DNA of 64,000 bases from Flagellimonas okinawensis (GCF_029194005.1 NZ_JARFVA010000003.1:186001-250000); one strand, 5' to 3'; shown: positions 45,800-55,366, numbered from the stretch's first letter. Numbers and translations: made by a program. The notes: a model not told the origin generated them from the letters alone.

Positions 45800-46087
45800 A
45801 TGCGAAAATCAAATTTCATCACCATTCTATTTCTATTTGTTTCCAGTTCCATTTTGGCCCAGATCGGGGGCATTGAGAATTCCGTCAATGACATTTCCGA
45901 TACCATTCGAACCATCTTTCCCATCATCCTTGGTGTCATCTTTTTAGTAGGTTTCCTGTTCAATGCCGGACACTTCTTCGGCGAGAATGCCGATCTTAAA
46001 AAAGGCATTACCCGGGTATTGGTCTTTGTCCTGATCGCCGGGGCGGTTGTGGGAATCTTTACCTATCTCATTGGAATCGTGGTGTAA
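45800..46087 (+). CDS. traE: conjugation protein TraE (DUF4134, VirB2-like)
   Basis: The 95-residue protein has a signal segment (NFITILFLFVSSSILAQ), then a pilin-like membrane protein with two helices (IFPIILGVIFLVGFLF and VLVFVLIAGAVVGIFTYLI). This matches CTnDOT TraE/DUF4134. It is the first gene of the tra operon, one base before traF. It is the presumed pilin-type subunit of the mating channel. Confidence 0.92.
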   Translation: MRKSNFITILFLFVSSSILAQIGGIENSVNDISDTIRTIFPIILGVIFLVGFLFNAGHFFGENADLKKGITRVLVFVLIAGAVVGIFTYLIGIVV

Positions 46088-46088
46088 A

Positions 46089-46367
46089 ATGAAAAAGTAC
46101 GAAATCTATCGAAATATCCGTAAGAAGGCCATGATTATGAGCCTGCCAATATCCTTGTTTGCCTTGATGATGGTATCGGTCATCGGTTCCCTGCTCATTA
46201 TAATATTCTCATTCAGTTTTGGTGTCATCGTTGCCCTGCTGTTGTTCAATGCCCTATTGTTCGGGGCATTGGCGCAGTGGGCCAAAAACCCGCAATTACT
46301 TTCCGTTCAAAAGGTCTTCCCCTATTGCATCAGCAACAAAAAATTAAGTCCCCTTTCCTATGCATAA
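46089..46367 (+). CDS. traF: conjugation protein TraF (DUF4133, VirB3-like)
   Basis: The start ATG 46089 (MKKYEIYRNIRKKAMIMSL) lies 1 base after traE. The 92-residue protein has two membrane helices (LPISLFALMMVSVIGSLLII and IVALLLFNALLFGALAQW) and an N-terminal IYRNIRKKA motif, typical of DUF4133. It overlaps traG by 8 bases. Confidence 0.92.
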   Translation: MKKYEIYRNIRKKAMIMSLPISLFALMMVSVIGSLLIIIFSFSFGVIVALLLFNALLFGALAQWAKNPQLLSVQKVFPYCISNKKLSPLSYA

Positions 46368-48780
46368 GATCAACCTGAATTCCCATCATCCCATACTGGA
46401 TATCCAGAACCATCTGGTCTTTGCCAACAATGGCAATGTGGTCCTGTGCTATGGGGTAACCCTTCCCGAGGTGTATTCCCTGTCCGAGCAAGATTTTGAG
46501 GAACTGCACAGCATGTGGTTTCAAGCATTCAAGTCACTTTCCACAGGCACTGTCATCCATAAACAGGACATTTACCAAAAAGTGGGATATAATGCCGAAC
46601 AATTGCCTAACCGCACCTTTTTGGAAAAGGCAACCCATGACTATTTTCAGGGCAGGGAGCACTTGAGCCATCAAAGTTATCTGTTTTTTGTACTGCCCTT
46701 GGACAAAGCGCTGAATGCCTCCAAATACGTCAACCCCTTTCGCAAAGCGGAAAAGGGCTTCCATCGAAAACTAGATGTACAAGTGGCGGAGTTCATCACT
46801 GCGGTCAATGATGCGGTGTCCTTTATCAATAACAGCCAGCACGTGTCATTGATGCCAATGTTACCTGATAACATTCTCAACCATACAAACAATTATTACA
46901 ATGGTTTCAATGTTGGTTTTGACACGGATGTTCTACTGGATAAAAAACAAATCAAGATCGGCAACCATTTCTTTGATGCCATTGCCGTCAACAACGAAGC
47001 TTGTTTTGGAGGACCTGTCCAGAGCAGTAAGACCAATGAAAAATTCACCTCGGACGATTTTACCTTTCACCAAGGTTTTCTCGATGGATTGGGATTGAAC
47101 CTGACCGAGAACCATATCGTCAACCACATCCTCTATTTGGATGACAAGCACAAATGGCGCAAGCTCCTGGACAAGAAAGTGGAGGAACTGGGCAAAAGTT
47201 CCAATTTCGGTTCCCAAAACAAGGTGGTCCTCAAAAAGGTCCAGCATATTCTTGACCAAATCAATACCGATGATTCGTCACGCATCATCCGGGGACATCT
47301 CAATATCATCTTCTGGCATTCGGAATCCGAACAGGTAAAACGGATTGCGTCCCAAATCAAGGCGGGATTTAAGGAGTTGGATATTGTACCCTACCACCCC
47401 AATGGAGAGGAACGCAAACATTACTTTCTGAATTCCCATCCCTGTCATGCCACCAACTTCTCCAACGAAGATCTGTATGTAACAGATTTGAAGCATGCAC
47501 TATGCCTCTATATCAACAACACCAACTATACCTCGGATGCCACGGGGATCATCTTTAATGACCGTCAGTACAACATCCCCGTATTGAAGGATGTATGGGA
47601 CGAACAAAAGGAACGCATCAAGGCCCGGAACTTTGCCATTTTCGCCCCAACAGGTGAGGGTAAATCCTTTCTCGCCAACAATATTTTGCGACAATACTTT
47701 GAGCAGGGCGTTCGGCTGGTCCTTATCGATCTGGGCGGCTCCTACGCCAAGTTTGCCAAGCTCTATCCCGAACAGCATATCATCCTGCGCTACGAGCAGG
47801 GCAAGAATCTGGGTATCAATCCCTTTTATATTTCTGATGATTCCGGTCTGTCCCCGGAGCGTTTGGAAGACCTTGCTGTCTTTCTCTTGGAACTCCTTGC
47901 CCAAAACAATGCTTCCAAATCCCAAGAGGTGGCCATTAAAAAGGTGTTGCTGCTTTATTACAAAAAAGTCAGACAGAATCATTCCCTGACTTCCCTGTAC
48001 CAGTTTGTGGATGACCGAAAGGATACCCTTATCCAAGAACTGCAGATCAAGGAAGCCCACTTCAGTACCTATGAATTTTTACATATCCTCTCTGAGTATG
48101 TGGAAGACGGGCCTTACAGTTTCTTGTTCAATACAGGGGCCGATCAGACCTATACCATCGAGGACAAAAGGCTGATCATCTTTGAACTGGACGAGGTAAG
48201 GGACAATAAGGAGATCCTGTCCGTGATGCTCAAGCTCATCAAGTCCGCCATCCAACGGACCATCTGGCAAAACCGTTCCGAGCGTGGCATCATTTTATTT
48301 GATGAGTTTGCCAAGCAGTTGAAATTCCCCAACGTCCTGGAGAGTGTGGAATTCTATTACCAGGCCATCCGGAAACAGAACGGAGCCATCGGCATCATCC
48401 TGCAATCCATCAACCAATTGCCCAATAATTCCACGTCCGCGAGCATTTTGGAAAACACCCAGGTCATTTACAGTCTGCGGAACGAAAAGGGATATGATGC
48501 ACTTCAACAGCGACTCAACCTATCCAGCCATGATTTGAACCAACTCAAATCCATTCGCAATAATCTAGTGGGGGAACGGAAATACACCGAGATCTTTATC
48601 AAGATCGGAAAGGAAAGCAATGTGTTTCGATTGGAAGTCCCGCCCGAAGTATATGCAGCCTACCTGACTGACGGAAAGGAAAGCATCGAGATCATGGAGC
48701 ACTATGAAAAGACCCAGGATATGGAACAGGCCATCAAAGCATTTATTCACAACAAAAAGCAATCCTATGAAAACCATTAA
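46360..48780 (+). CDS. traG: conjugation ATPase TraG (VirB4-like)
   Basis: The 806-residue protein has the DUF3875 N-terminus (NLNSHHPILDIQNHLVFANNG, seen as HHPILDIQNHLVFANNG). The VirB4 ATPase carries Walker A FAPTGEGKSFLANN at about 428-441, LVLIDLGGSYAKFAKL, Walker B GIILFDEFAKQLKF, and IILQSINQLPNNSTSA. It powers assembly of the transfer channel at the inner membrane. It overlaps traF and traI at its ends. Confidence 0.95.
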   Translation: MHKINLNSHHPILDIQNHLVFANNGNVVLCYGVTLPEVYSLSEQDFEELHSMWFQAFKSLSTGTVIHKQDIYQKVGYNAEQLPNRTFLEKATHDYFQGREHLSHQSYLFFVLPLDKALNASKYVNPFRKAEKGFHRKLDVQVAEFITAVNDAVSFINNSQHVSLMPMLPDNILNHTNNYYNGFNVGFDTDVLLDKKQIKIGNHFFDAIAVNNEACFGGPVQSSKTNEKFTSDDFTFHQGFLDGLGLNLTENHIVNHILYLDDKHKWRKLLDKKVEELGKSSNFGSQNKVVLKKVQHILDQINTDDSSRIIRGHLNIIFWHSESEQVKRIASQIKAGFKELDIVPYHPNGEERKHYFLNSHPCHATNFSNEDLYVTDLKHALCLYINNTNYTSDATGIIFNDRQYNIPVLKDVWDEQKERIKARNFAIFAPTGEGKSFLANNILRQYFEQGVRLVLIDLGGSYAKFAKLYPEQHIILRYEQGKNLGINPFYISDDSGLSPERLEDLAVFLLELLAQNNASKSQEVAIKKVLLLYYKKVRQNHSLTSLYQFVDDRKDTLIQELQIKEAHFSTYEFLHILSEYVEDGPYSFLFNTGADQTYTIEDKRLIIFELDEVRDNKEILSVMLKLIKSAIQRTIWQNRSERGIILFDEFAKQLKFPNVLESVEFYYQAIRKQNGAIGIILQSINQLPNNSTSASILENTQVIYSLRNEKGYDALQQRLNLSSHDLNQLKSIRNNLVGERKYTEIFIKIGKESNVFRLEVPPEVYAAYLTDGKESIEIMEHYEKTQDMEQAIKAFIHNKKQSYENH

Positions 48781-49360
48781 GAAACAGTCCATCAGTAAAA
48801 AGGCCCTGATCTTACTATTGGCCCTATACCTGCCCGGCCGTGCCACGGCCCAGGGGATGCCGGTGTATGACAATACGAACTTTATCAGTATGACCAAGTC
48901 GTTGGTGGAGTCGGCCAAGCAGACGGCCGAACTGTTGAAGACCGTACAGTTTTTAAAGGAACAAAAGGACAATATCGTCAAGGTCAACAATGCCATCAAG
49001 CAATTGAAGGCCCTTCAGGAGCTGACCAAGAACAATGAGATTCTTTTCCGTACCGTACAGACGGATCTCAGGGAGATATTGAACTCCCCCTATATAAAGG
49101 CAGGGGAAGTGGAACAAGTATCGCGCTCCTTTGAGCAAATCATGGATACGGCCATTGATGATTTGGACTTTGTCAACCAGATCCTTTCCAGCGACTTTCT
49201 GAAGATGACCGATGCTGAGCGTACTGCCATATTGATGGATAAGAAAGTCCAATCCCAAGAAATGGTGGCCGAACTAGAGGTCAAGACTAAACGCTACAGG
49301 GAGATCATCTCCTTTCGGAAAATGCAGGACATCATCAATAACCGCGAAACCAATTACTGA
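48767..49360 (+). CDS. traI: conjugation protein TraI (DUF4141, VirB5-like)
   Basis: The start ATG 48767 (MKTIKKQSISKKALILLLAL) gives a clean signal peptide and a 14-base overlap with traG. The 197-residue mature-type protein is helical (SLVESAKQTAELLKTVQFLKE, VNNAIKQLKALQEL) and periplasmic, as for TraI/DUF4141 in CTnDOT-type elements. It ends at the start codon of traJ. Confidence 0.9.
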   Translation: MKTIKKQSISKKALILLLALYLPGRATAQGMPVYDNTNFISMTKSLVESAKQTAELLKTVQFLKEQKDNIVKVNNAIKQLKALQELTKNNEILFRTVQTDLREILNSPYIKAGEVEQVSRSFEQIMDTAIDDLDFVNQILSSDFLKMTDAERTAILMDKKVQSQEMVAELEVKTKRYREIISFRKMQDIINNRETNY

Positions 49361-50199
49361 TGGCAGGTATATTCTTAGGCATCGGATTGGAATATGTGGA
49401 TGCGGTCTTCCAGACCATCAAGGACAGTGATTTTTCCCAATACACCATTGTTGGGATGAAAACCTTGGCCGTATTGTTCTTTCTGATCAACATCCTCAAA
49501 AAATACAACGAGGGCATAGCCACCACTGATGGCCACACCTGGGGCCTCACCCCTACGGACTTGGCCAAGAACATTTTAATTGTCCTCTTGGCCATCTTTT
49601 CCACACAGGTATTGGAGGTATTCGATGGTATTTTGGTTGCCATCGAATCCCAATACCGGGACACGGCTCCGGCACTCCTCCCCTTACAGCTACAGGATGT
49701 AGATCTGGAACGGGATGTGGGTGCCTTGGAAGCCGCCAAAAAGGCCATGGCCATCCTCTATGAGGCCTTGGTCACTCCTTTGTACGGCCTAAAAATGTTG
49801 GCCTTTATCATAGGGGTCATCCTATGGCTGCTGGATATTTTTATCTATCCAATCTTCTTGGCCGAACGCTATTTCCTATTGGGGATTATGCAGACCTTTT
49901 TTCCTTTGGTCATCAGTCTGTCTGTTTTTGAAAAGTTCCGAAACCTAGCCTACACCTATTTCAAGCTCTATGCTGGGGTCTATATGCTGGTTCCCGCATT
50001 TTTTTTGGTCAATGTGTTCGTCAATAACCTTTATACTGAGATCAACACCAACTTTTGGGGCAGCCTGTTCGGTTCGGATTGGGGCAGTGAATTCTTTGCC
50101 CCGATCATCCAGCTGGGGTCCATCGGATTTATCGTGTTGCTCAAATTCAAACTGTACCGAAAGGCCACAAGTTTTACACTGCGTTTGTTCACCGGATAA
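49360..50199 (+). CDS. traJ: conjugation protein TraJ (VirB6-like)
   Basis: The 279-residue protein has five or more membrane helices (MKTLAVLFFLINILKK, NILIVLLAIFSTQVLEVF, MLAFIIGVILWLLDIFIYP, GIMQTFFPLVISLSVF, LVPAFFLVNVFV). This matches TraJ in Bacteroidota ICEs. It is an inner-membrane part of the transfer channel. The start overlaps the traI stop. Confidence 0.92.
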   Translation: MAGIFLGIGLEYVDAVFQTIKDSDFSQYTIVGMKTLAVLFFLINILKKYNEGIATTDGHTWGLTPTDLAKNILIVLLAIFSTQVLEVFDGILVAIESQYRDTAPALLPLQLQDVDLERDVGALEAAKKAMAILYEALVTPLYGLKMLAFIIGVILWLLDIFIYPIFLAERYFLLGIMQTFFPLVISLSVFEKFRNLAYTYFKLYAGVYMLVPAFFLVNVFVNNLYTEINTNFWGSLFGSDWGSEFFAPIIQLGSIGFIVLLKFKLYRKATSFTLRLFTG

Positions 50200-50210
50200 A
50201 CAATTCTATA

Positions 50211-50843
50211 ATGAAAATGAAAACACCTTTTAAAAACATCCAACAGGTTTTACGGCTGAACCGATTTGTGGTCTTGGCCTTGGTCATCATGACAGGGTTG
50301 GTCTGTATCATATCAGTCACACTGGTTGTCAAGATACACAGGGAAAGCCAGGAAAAGGCTTTTGTGGTGAGTTCCAGTGGAACTGTCATTCCCCTTCAAC
50401 TGGCTTCCCAACGCGAAAACTTGGAAGTTGAGGCCCTCGCGCATTTAGAGCAGTTCCATAACTGTTTCTACGGCGTGGAAGCCAACAGCTATGAAAAGAA
50501 CATGGAAAAGGCCCTTTGGTTGGGCAACTCCTCCGTGGATGCTGTATACCGTCAAAAAAAGGCCGATGGCTTCTATAACCGTTTGTTGCAATATTCCTTG
50601 GTACAACAGGTGGAACGCATCGATTCCCGAATCGATATGGACCAGGAACCCTATGCCTTTCAGACCCGGACCCTGATTCGCATCAATCGAGGTGCTGTCA
50701 CCGACACCTATGAATTGGTTACTACGGGCAAACTCATCCAAGTGGCCCGAAATTTCCCCCATAATTCCCATGGGTTATTGATCACTGATTTTTTTGAAAA
50801 CTCCATCCGTAAAATAGAAGCCTATGAAACCCCAGCAAAATAA
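50211..50843 (+). CDS. traK: conjugation protein TraK (VirB8-like)
   Basis: The 210-residue protein has one N-terminal membrane helix (FVVLALVIMTGLVCIISVTL) and a periplasmic VirB8-type domain (HLEQFHNCFYGVEANSYEKNMEKAL, seen as FHNCFYGVEAN). The order matches CTnDOT TraK. It overlaps traM by 20 bases, so traL, often placed between them, is absent here. Confidence 0.92.
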   Translation: MKMKTPFKNIQQVLRLNRFVVLALVIMTGLVCIISVTLVVKIHRESQEKAFVVSSSGTVIPLQLASQRENLEVEALAHLEQFHNCFYGVEANSYEKNMEKALWLGNSSVDAVYRQKKADGFYNRLLQYSLVQQVERIDSRIDMDQEPYAFQTRTLIRINRGAVTDTYELVTTGKLIQVARNFPHNSHGLLITDFFENSIRKIEAYETPAK

Positions 50844-51741
50844 GATTGTATTTGTATTGGTCCTGATAGGGGTGGTCCTTTTTATCGTGGCCTACTCCAT
50901 CTTCACCTTTGGTAAGGACAAGAAAACCGACCTTAGACCGGACCGCATTCCGATGCCCGATCTGGAGGAAAACCAAAAAGTGTATGAATCCAAGATGGAA
51001 GCCCTGGATGCCCTCAAGGAGGAGCGCGAGACCACCGCTCCCCAGGTCTATCCCGACCATATGGTCGATGACAAGGGCTATTTCAATCCGGACTATATGG
51101 AATATGAGAAACAGCGTATTATCGATAGTGTCTACAGTACGGGCAATTTGGCCACACATCGAGAACCCGTTCCACCTTTGAAAGAAACCTCGCCAAGCAA
51201 ACCGGAAACCGAACCAATCCAAATCGAAGAACCGCTGCCGGACAGCTCCATAAGTGTTAACGAACTGGCCCTTGAACACCAATTGTTCTTTGCCTCCCAT
51301 CCTAAGGTTCTAGAAAGTGAAACCACTAAAGGCATTTTGGTCGAAGTGGACGGCAAACAGGTCTTGCGTAAAAACAGCCGCATTAGGTTGCGTCTGGTGA
51401 AACCTACCACAATCAAAGGACATCGCTTCCCCAAATACACCCTTTTGTTCGGCACCGTACGTTTCCGTCCCAATCGGACCATCCTGAACATTTCCCAAAT
51501 CGACCACGTTCCCTTGCAATGGGAAGCCTTTGACCTACAGGATGGCATAGCGGGCCTCTATCTGGAGAACTCCCTTCGTGAGGAAGCCACCCAAGAGGTG
51601 ATGGACGATATGGTACAGGATATCAATATTGCCGGTTTGCCCCAGGTCAGGGGTCTAAAGAGTGTTTTCCAACGCAGCCAGCGTAAGCAGAAAGTGACCG
51701 TTTTGGATGGTCATCGCCTGCTTCTAAAACCAAAACAGTAA
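50824..51741 (+). CDS. traM: conjugation protein TraM (VirB10-like)
   Basis: The 305-residue protein has an N-terminal membrane helix (IVFVLVLIGVVLFIVAYSI), a Pro/Glu-rich periplasmic linker (about 105-150) and a C-terminal beta-rich domain (VDGKQVLRKNSRIRLRLVKP, GHRFPKYTLLFGTVRFRPN). This is the TraM layout linking inner and outer membranes of the channel. Confidence 0.92.
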   Translation: MKPQQNKIVFVLVLIGVVLFIVAYSIFTFGKDKKTDLRPDRIPMPDLEENQKVYESKMEALDALKEERETTAPQVYPDHMVDDKGYFNPDYMEYEKQRIIDSVYSTGNLATHREPVPPLKETSPSKPETEPIQIEEPLPDSSISVNELALEHQLFFASHPKVLESETTKGILVEVDGKQVLRKNSRIRLRLVKPTTIKGHRFPKYTLLFGTVRFRPNRTILNISQIDHVPLQWEAFDLQDGIAGLYLENSLREEATQEVMDDMVQDINIAGLPQVRGLKSVFQRSQRKQKVTVLDGHRLLLKPKQ

Positions 51742-51757
51742 CATTAAAAGCAAAACC

Positions 51758-52564
51758 ATGAAAAATCATATCCTTTTCCCCATCATCTCATGTCTCCTTT
51801 TCTCTATCCAAGCCCCAGGTCAAACCTTGGACACAATCTATGCCAACGACCATCAGGTGGTGTCCCTTTCCTTTACGGATCCCATCCAAACGGGCATGAT
51901 CGGTTCCCCTAACTATGCCTTCAGTTTCAATAGGGAACAAGCGGACAACTTGGGATTGCTGCAGGCAGAAAAAGGCCAAGAAAGCAATCTATTGGTGCGG
52001 ACCACCACAGACAACCTTTACTCCTTTATCCTCGCCTATCGGGAAGACCTCTCCCAATTGCATTATTTCATAGCCCCGGAGCAACAACTGAAGAACCCTT
52101 TTCAACATTCGTCCAATAGCTCCGCAACACATGATTCCATCCAGAAAACACCATCCATCAAAGAAGAGCGGTATACGCTTTTATGTACCCAATTGCTGCA
52201 CAAAAAATCATCCACCCGCCACAGCAAACATCAAAAAGGAATAAGGGTCAAACTCATGGACCAAGTGTACCATGATGACCATGTCTATATAGTTTATGAA
52301 TTGAAGAACCGTTCCACTATTCCCTATGCGCTTGGAAAGTTTCAATTATCCAAAGTATTGGGCACTCCAAAACGGAAAGCCTCTTATCAGGAATTGCCCA
52401 TCGCTCCCTTGTTTGAATTCCAAATGCCAAATCAAATCGGTTCGGGCACTTCGGTCCGCTTTGTGGTGGTCTATCCCAAGTTCACCCTGAATTCAGAGGA
52501 ACGCTTACAAGTAAAAGTCTTGGAGGCCAATGGAAGCCGAAATCTTATCCTCAAGTTGCGTTGA
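51758..52564 (+). CDS. traN: conjugation protein TraN (DUF4138, VirB9-like)
   Basis: The 268-residue protein has a signal peptide (MKNHILFPIISCLLFSIQAPG) and a beta-rich domain. Residues such as YANDHQVVSLSFTDPI, LVRTTTDNLYSFIL and YIVYELKNRSTIPYALGKFQLS are typical of TraN/DUF4138. It is the outer-membrane-side channel part. It is the last recognisable tra gene on this strand; traO-traQ are not seen downstream. Confidence 0.92.
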   Translation: MKNHILFPIISCLLFSIQAPGQTLDTIYANDHQVVSLSFTDPIQTGMIGSPNYAFSFNREQADNLGLLQAEKGQESNLLVRTTTDNLYSFILAYREDLSQLHYFIAPEQQLKNPFQHSSNSSATHDSIQKTPSIKEERYTLLCTQLLHKKSSTRHSKHQKGIRVKLMDQVYHDDHVYIVYELKNRSTIPYALGKFQLSKVLGTPKRKASYQELPIAPLFEFQMPNQIGSGTSVRFVVVYPKFTLNSEERLQVKVLEANGSRNLILKLR

Positions 52565-52681
52565 TTGTTTCTCGAATAAGCCCCAGACTCCAATGGGACA
52601 TTCATCATTGAACATATAATCTACCCTAACTTATAGACTGAAAAAGAAAGGATTCAACTTTACAGGGTTCAAAAAGAAAGA

Positions 52682-53689
52682 ATGATTGGAATAGGAGCCA
52701 GAAACTTTAATACCCATGGAATAAATCGAAAAAAACACGCGCAATACTGGCGCCTGTTGCACAAAAAAGGGGAAAAGCCCGTAATGACCTTTGCCTATTG
52801 CCGGATTGATCGTACCTTTAGATATGCAGGCCAGTACGGGACAACCGCTTGGCCGTTGTTAGTAATTAAACCAAAAATTCTGCTGAAAGAATACTCCATA
52901 TCGGATATAATACTATCCAATCCAAAAGACAGGTTTTTCTACGTTGGAACTTTTGAAGGGACAGAGGACCCAAAAGTAGAATGGCCACATAGACACGATT
53001 TTTATTCCATTGTTTGGTTCACGAAAAGCACAGGAATCAATGTCATCGACTTTGAGGAATATGAGATCAAACACAATAGGCTTTTTTTGATGCGACCAAA
53101 ACAAGTACATAATTGGTCCTATTCAAAAAGCTCGAATGGATACATCGTCGTTTTTGACAGGCATCTAGTAAAAGAAATAACAGATTTTGCAACCCAACCC
53201 TTTATTGATTTATCCAATAAGAACACAAAACTCTTAACCCCTTTGTTTGAAAACCTTATCGATGAATCTGGGAAAAATGACGAATTGGGCAAAAAAACAA
53301 TCATTCACGGGATTTCATTTTTATTACTTCAACTTAAAAGGCTATCAAATGAAAATCCTCAAGACAAAGGAATTAAATCAAAAGGCATTTTAAGATTTTC
53401 AAAATTAGTATCAGAGACTATTGGTGAAAATATTTCTGTCAATGAATATGCCTCAAGATTGAATTTGACCGTTGATAATCTCAACCAAATCTGCAAGGAA
53501 AATTACGGACAAAGTCCAAAAACTATCATCTTGGAAAAGAAAATTACAGAGGCCAAGCGACTTCTATATTTTACGGATTTATCGGTAAAGGAAATTGCTT
53601 TTCGATTGGGATTTGAGGATAGTTCCTATTTTTCAAGAATATTCAAGCAGAAAACAAACCTCTCGCCCACTGAATTTAAAAGTACCTGA
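52682..53689 (+). CDS. AraC-family regulator with unusual N-terminal extension
   Basis: The C-terminal AraC domain is clear: VNEYASRLNLTVDNLNQICKENYGQSP and LSVKEIAFRLGFEDSSYFSRIFKQKTNLSP. An N-terminal cupin-like part precedes it (EDPKVEWPHRHDFYSIVWF). Residues 1-60 do not look like AraC sequence and may be read from a recombination junction; a TTG at 52856 or a nearby CTG could be the true start. It probably regulates the carboxymuconolactone decarboxylase-like gene 61 bases downstream. Both appear to be inserted cargo between traN and the coupling-protein gene. Confidence 0.82.
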   Translation: MIGIGARNFNTHGINRKKHAQYWRLLHKKGEKPVMTFAYCRIDRTFRYAGQYGTTAWPLLVIKPKILLKEYSISDIILSNPKDRFFYVGTFEGTEDPKVEWPHRHDFYSIVWFTKSTGINVIDFEEYEIKHNRLFLMRPKQVHNWSYSKSSNGYIVVFDRHLVKEITDFATQPFIDLSNKNTKLLTPLFENLIDESGKNDELGKKTIIHGISFLLLQLKRLSNENPQDKGIKSKGILRFSKLVSETIGENISVNEYASRLNLTVDNLNQICKENYGQSPKTIILEKKITEAKRLLYFTDLSVKEIAFRLGFEDSSYFSRIFKQKTNLSPTEFKST

Positions 53690-53730
53690 AAACCTGGAAA
53701 AAATACTGTGATGGGACTTCCCTTACCCAT

Positions 53731-53738
53731 TAGTTTTG
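53731..53738 (+). promoter_or_regulatory. -7 promoter element of the CMD-like gene
   Basis: TAGTTTTG fits TAnnTTTG and lies 12 bases before the ATG at 53751, implying a very short leader. A -33 element is not clear. Confidence 0.4.
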
Positions 53739-53750
53739 CCTAAAAACAAA

Positions 53751-54221
53751 ATGAAGTATCCATCAATTATCATTTTCACTTTGTGCGTTGCTCTAAGTGG
53801 ATATGGACAATCAGAAAATCAGACAAAAATGGACAGTACAAAAACAGAACGATTTAAAAGAGGTTGGGAAAAACTTAAAGAAATAGACGGGCAAGCAGGC
53901 GTGAATGTCATCGAAAGTTTAAAAGACATTTCGCCCGACCTGGCAAAATACACCATTGAATATCCGTTTGGCGATGTTTACAGCCGAGAAATTTTGGATA
54001 ACAGAACAAAAGAAATCGCAGTTGTTGCCGCCATGACGGCAATGGGAAATGCCAGGCCCCAATTAAAAGTCCATATCAACGCGGCTTTGAATGTTGGAGT
54101 ATCTGAAGAGGAGCTTTCGGAAATTATGATCTTGATGTCGGTTTATGCAGGATTTCCATCCGCCTTAAACGGGACATCAGCCTTAAAAGAAGTCATAATG
54201 GAAAGAAAAAAGGAAGAATAA
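53751..54221 (+). CDS. exported carboxymuconolactone decarboxylase-like protein
   Basis: The start ATG 53751 (MKYPSIIIFTLCVALSGYGQ) gives a signal peptide. The 156-residue protein carries a CMD fold: YPFGDVYSREILDNRTKEIAVVAAMTAMGNARPQLKVHINAALNVGVSEEELSEIM, seen as DVYSREILDNRTKEI and HINAALNVGVSEEEL. No CxxC peroxidase motif is visible, so an AhpD-type activity is unlikely. The substrate is unknown. It is probably controlled by the AraC gene upstream. Confidence 0.85.
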   Translation: MKYPSIIIFTLCVALSGYGQSENQTKMDSTKTERFKRGWEKLKEIDGQAGVNVIESLKDISPDLAKYTIEYPFGDVYSREILDNRTKEIAVVAAMTAMGNARPQLKVHINAALNVGVSEEELSEIMILMSVYAGFPSALNGTSALKEVIMERKKEE

Positions 54222-54397
54222 CTGCTTTTACATAGATGTTAAAGGCAATAGCGGTTTGGGTGTCAACTCGAACCGCTTTTTTTATTGAATACAGTATCTT
54301 GTAAGTTGAAAAGTAGTTGCGTAAATCCGCTGCCTTTTATCCATAGAACGTAACCTTGAATATCATTAACGTTTGAGCAACAAAAAAATGTCCATAA

Positions 54398-55252
54398 ATG
54401 CGAGAAAATAGTCTTGATTGGAAAGAATACGAAGCTATAACTAAATACATCTATGAAACCTTGGGTAAAGAATTTGGTGTTACTATTGAAGGTTATGGCA
54501 TAACCTGCAAAGTAGAGGGGAGATCAGGAAGTTTTCATCAAATTGACGTTTTGACAAAGCAATCCAATGGAGTGCATCAGTTTCGAACCGCAATTGAATG
54601 CAAATGTCTAAAGAATAAAGTAACCAAAGGTACCGTGATGAAGTTGGTAAGCACCATCAAAGATGCTCGAATCGACAAAGGTGTCATCGTATCAAAAAGT
54701 GGTTTTGCCAGTGGTGCTGTAAATTTTGCACGTGAGTATAATATTGGACTTGTTGAACTAAGGGAAGCACAAGAAAATGATTTTCAGGAACATTCCAAAG
54801 AAATTCATATTGGTGATCTAAACCTGAACAGTAAAGTACGTATAACACGGCCACAAATTTTGAATATAGACATCGGCAACAACCAAAGTATTGAAATCAG
54901 GGATGAGTGGGATTATTATAATTATATAATAACATTAAAAAACCAGACCAAAATTCCTTTGTTAAAATATGTGAACGAATTTCGCAATGAAGTTAATCTC
55001 CAAAATAAAAAAGGAAAAATAATCAACAAGCATTATGAAATTCCAAACGCCAATCTTTTTAATAAAAAATCTTTGACCACTATAGAAATCAATGAAATCA
55101 TCTTCACAGGGCAATTAATAGAAATCGATGCCAGTCAAAGCTTAAGCTTTAAGTTGGTCGATCAGGTTTGGTTGATCATGAAATCCATATTTGAAGAGCG
55201 GGTATTCACTTTTTCAGAGAGTGGTTTGATTGTAGAGCGCAAAAGCAAATAA
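54398..55252 (+). CDS. Mrr-like restriction endonuclease
   Basis: The 284-residue protein begins LDWKEYEAITKYIYETLG and has the Mrr catalytic core HQIDVLTKQ and RTAIECKCLKNKVTKGTV. The Asp and E-x-K residues are present, followed by GVIVSKSGFASGAVNFAREYNIGLVELRE. Mrr-type enzymes cut modified or foreign DNA. No methyltransferase gene adjoins, as expected for type IV-like enzymes. It stands alone as inserted cargo before the coupling-protein gene. The C-terminal 130 residues are not recognised. Confidence 0.85.
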   Translation: MRENSLDWKEYEAITKYIYETLGKEFGVTIEGYGITCKVEGRSGSFHQIDVLTKQSNGVHQFRTAIECKCLKNKVTKGTVMKLVSTIKDARIDKGVIVSKSGFASGAVNFAREYNIGLVELREAQENDFQEHSKEIHIGDLNLNSKVRITRPQILNIDIGNNQSIEIRDEWDYYNYIITLKNQTKIPLLKYVNEFRNEVNLQNKKGKIINKHYEIPNANLFNKKSLTTIEINEIIFTGQLIEIDASQSLSFKLVDQVWLIMKSIFEERVFTFSESGLIVERKSK

Positions 55253-55260
55253 TATTTCCG

Positions 55261-55365
55261 ACAACTAAGATGGCAAAGTATCATTGCTCATTTACCACCC
55301 TGAACTAAATTCCTTAATTTACAACTAAAGGAAGGAATCCTAAATCTCATCGTACAACTAAGATG
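55261..55365. repeat. ACAACTAAGATG direct repeats after the Mrr-like gene
   Basis: ACAACTAAGATG occurs at 55261-55272 and 55354-55365, with a third partial copy ACAACTAAAG at 55321. CCCTGAACTAAATT at 55298-55311 recurs inverted at 18041-18054, beyond the integrase. The segment lies at the junction between inserted cargo and the mob genes. Confidence 0.5.
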
Positions 55366-55366
55366 A

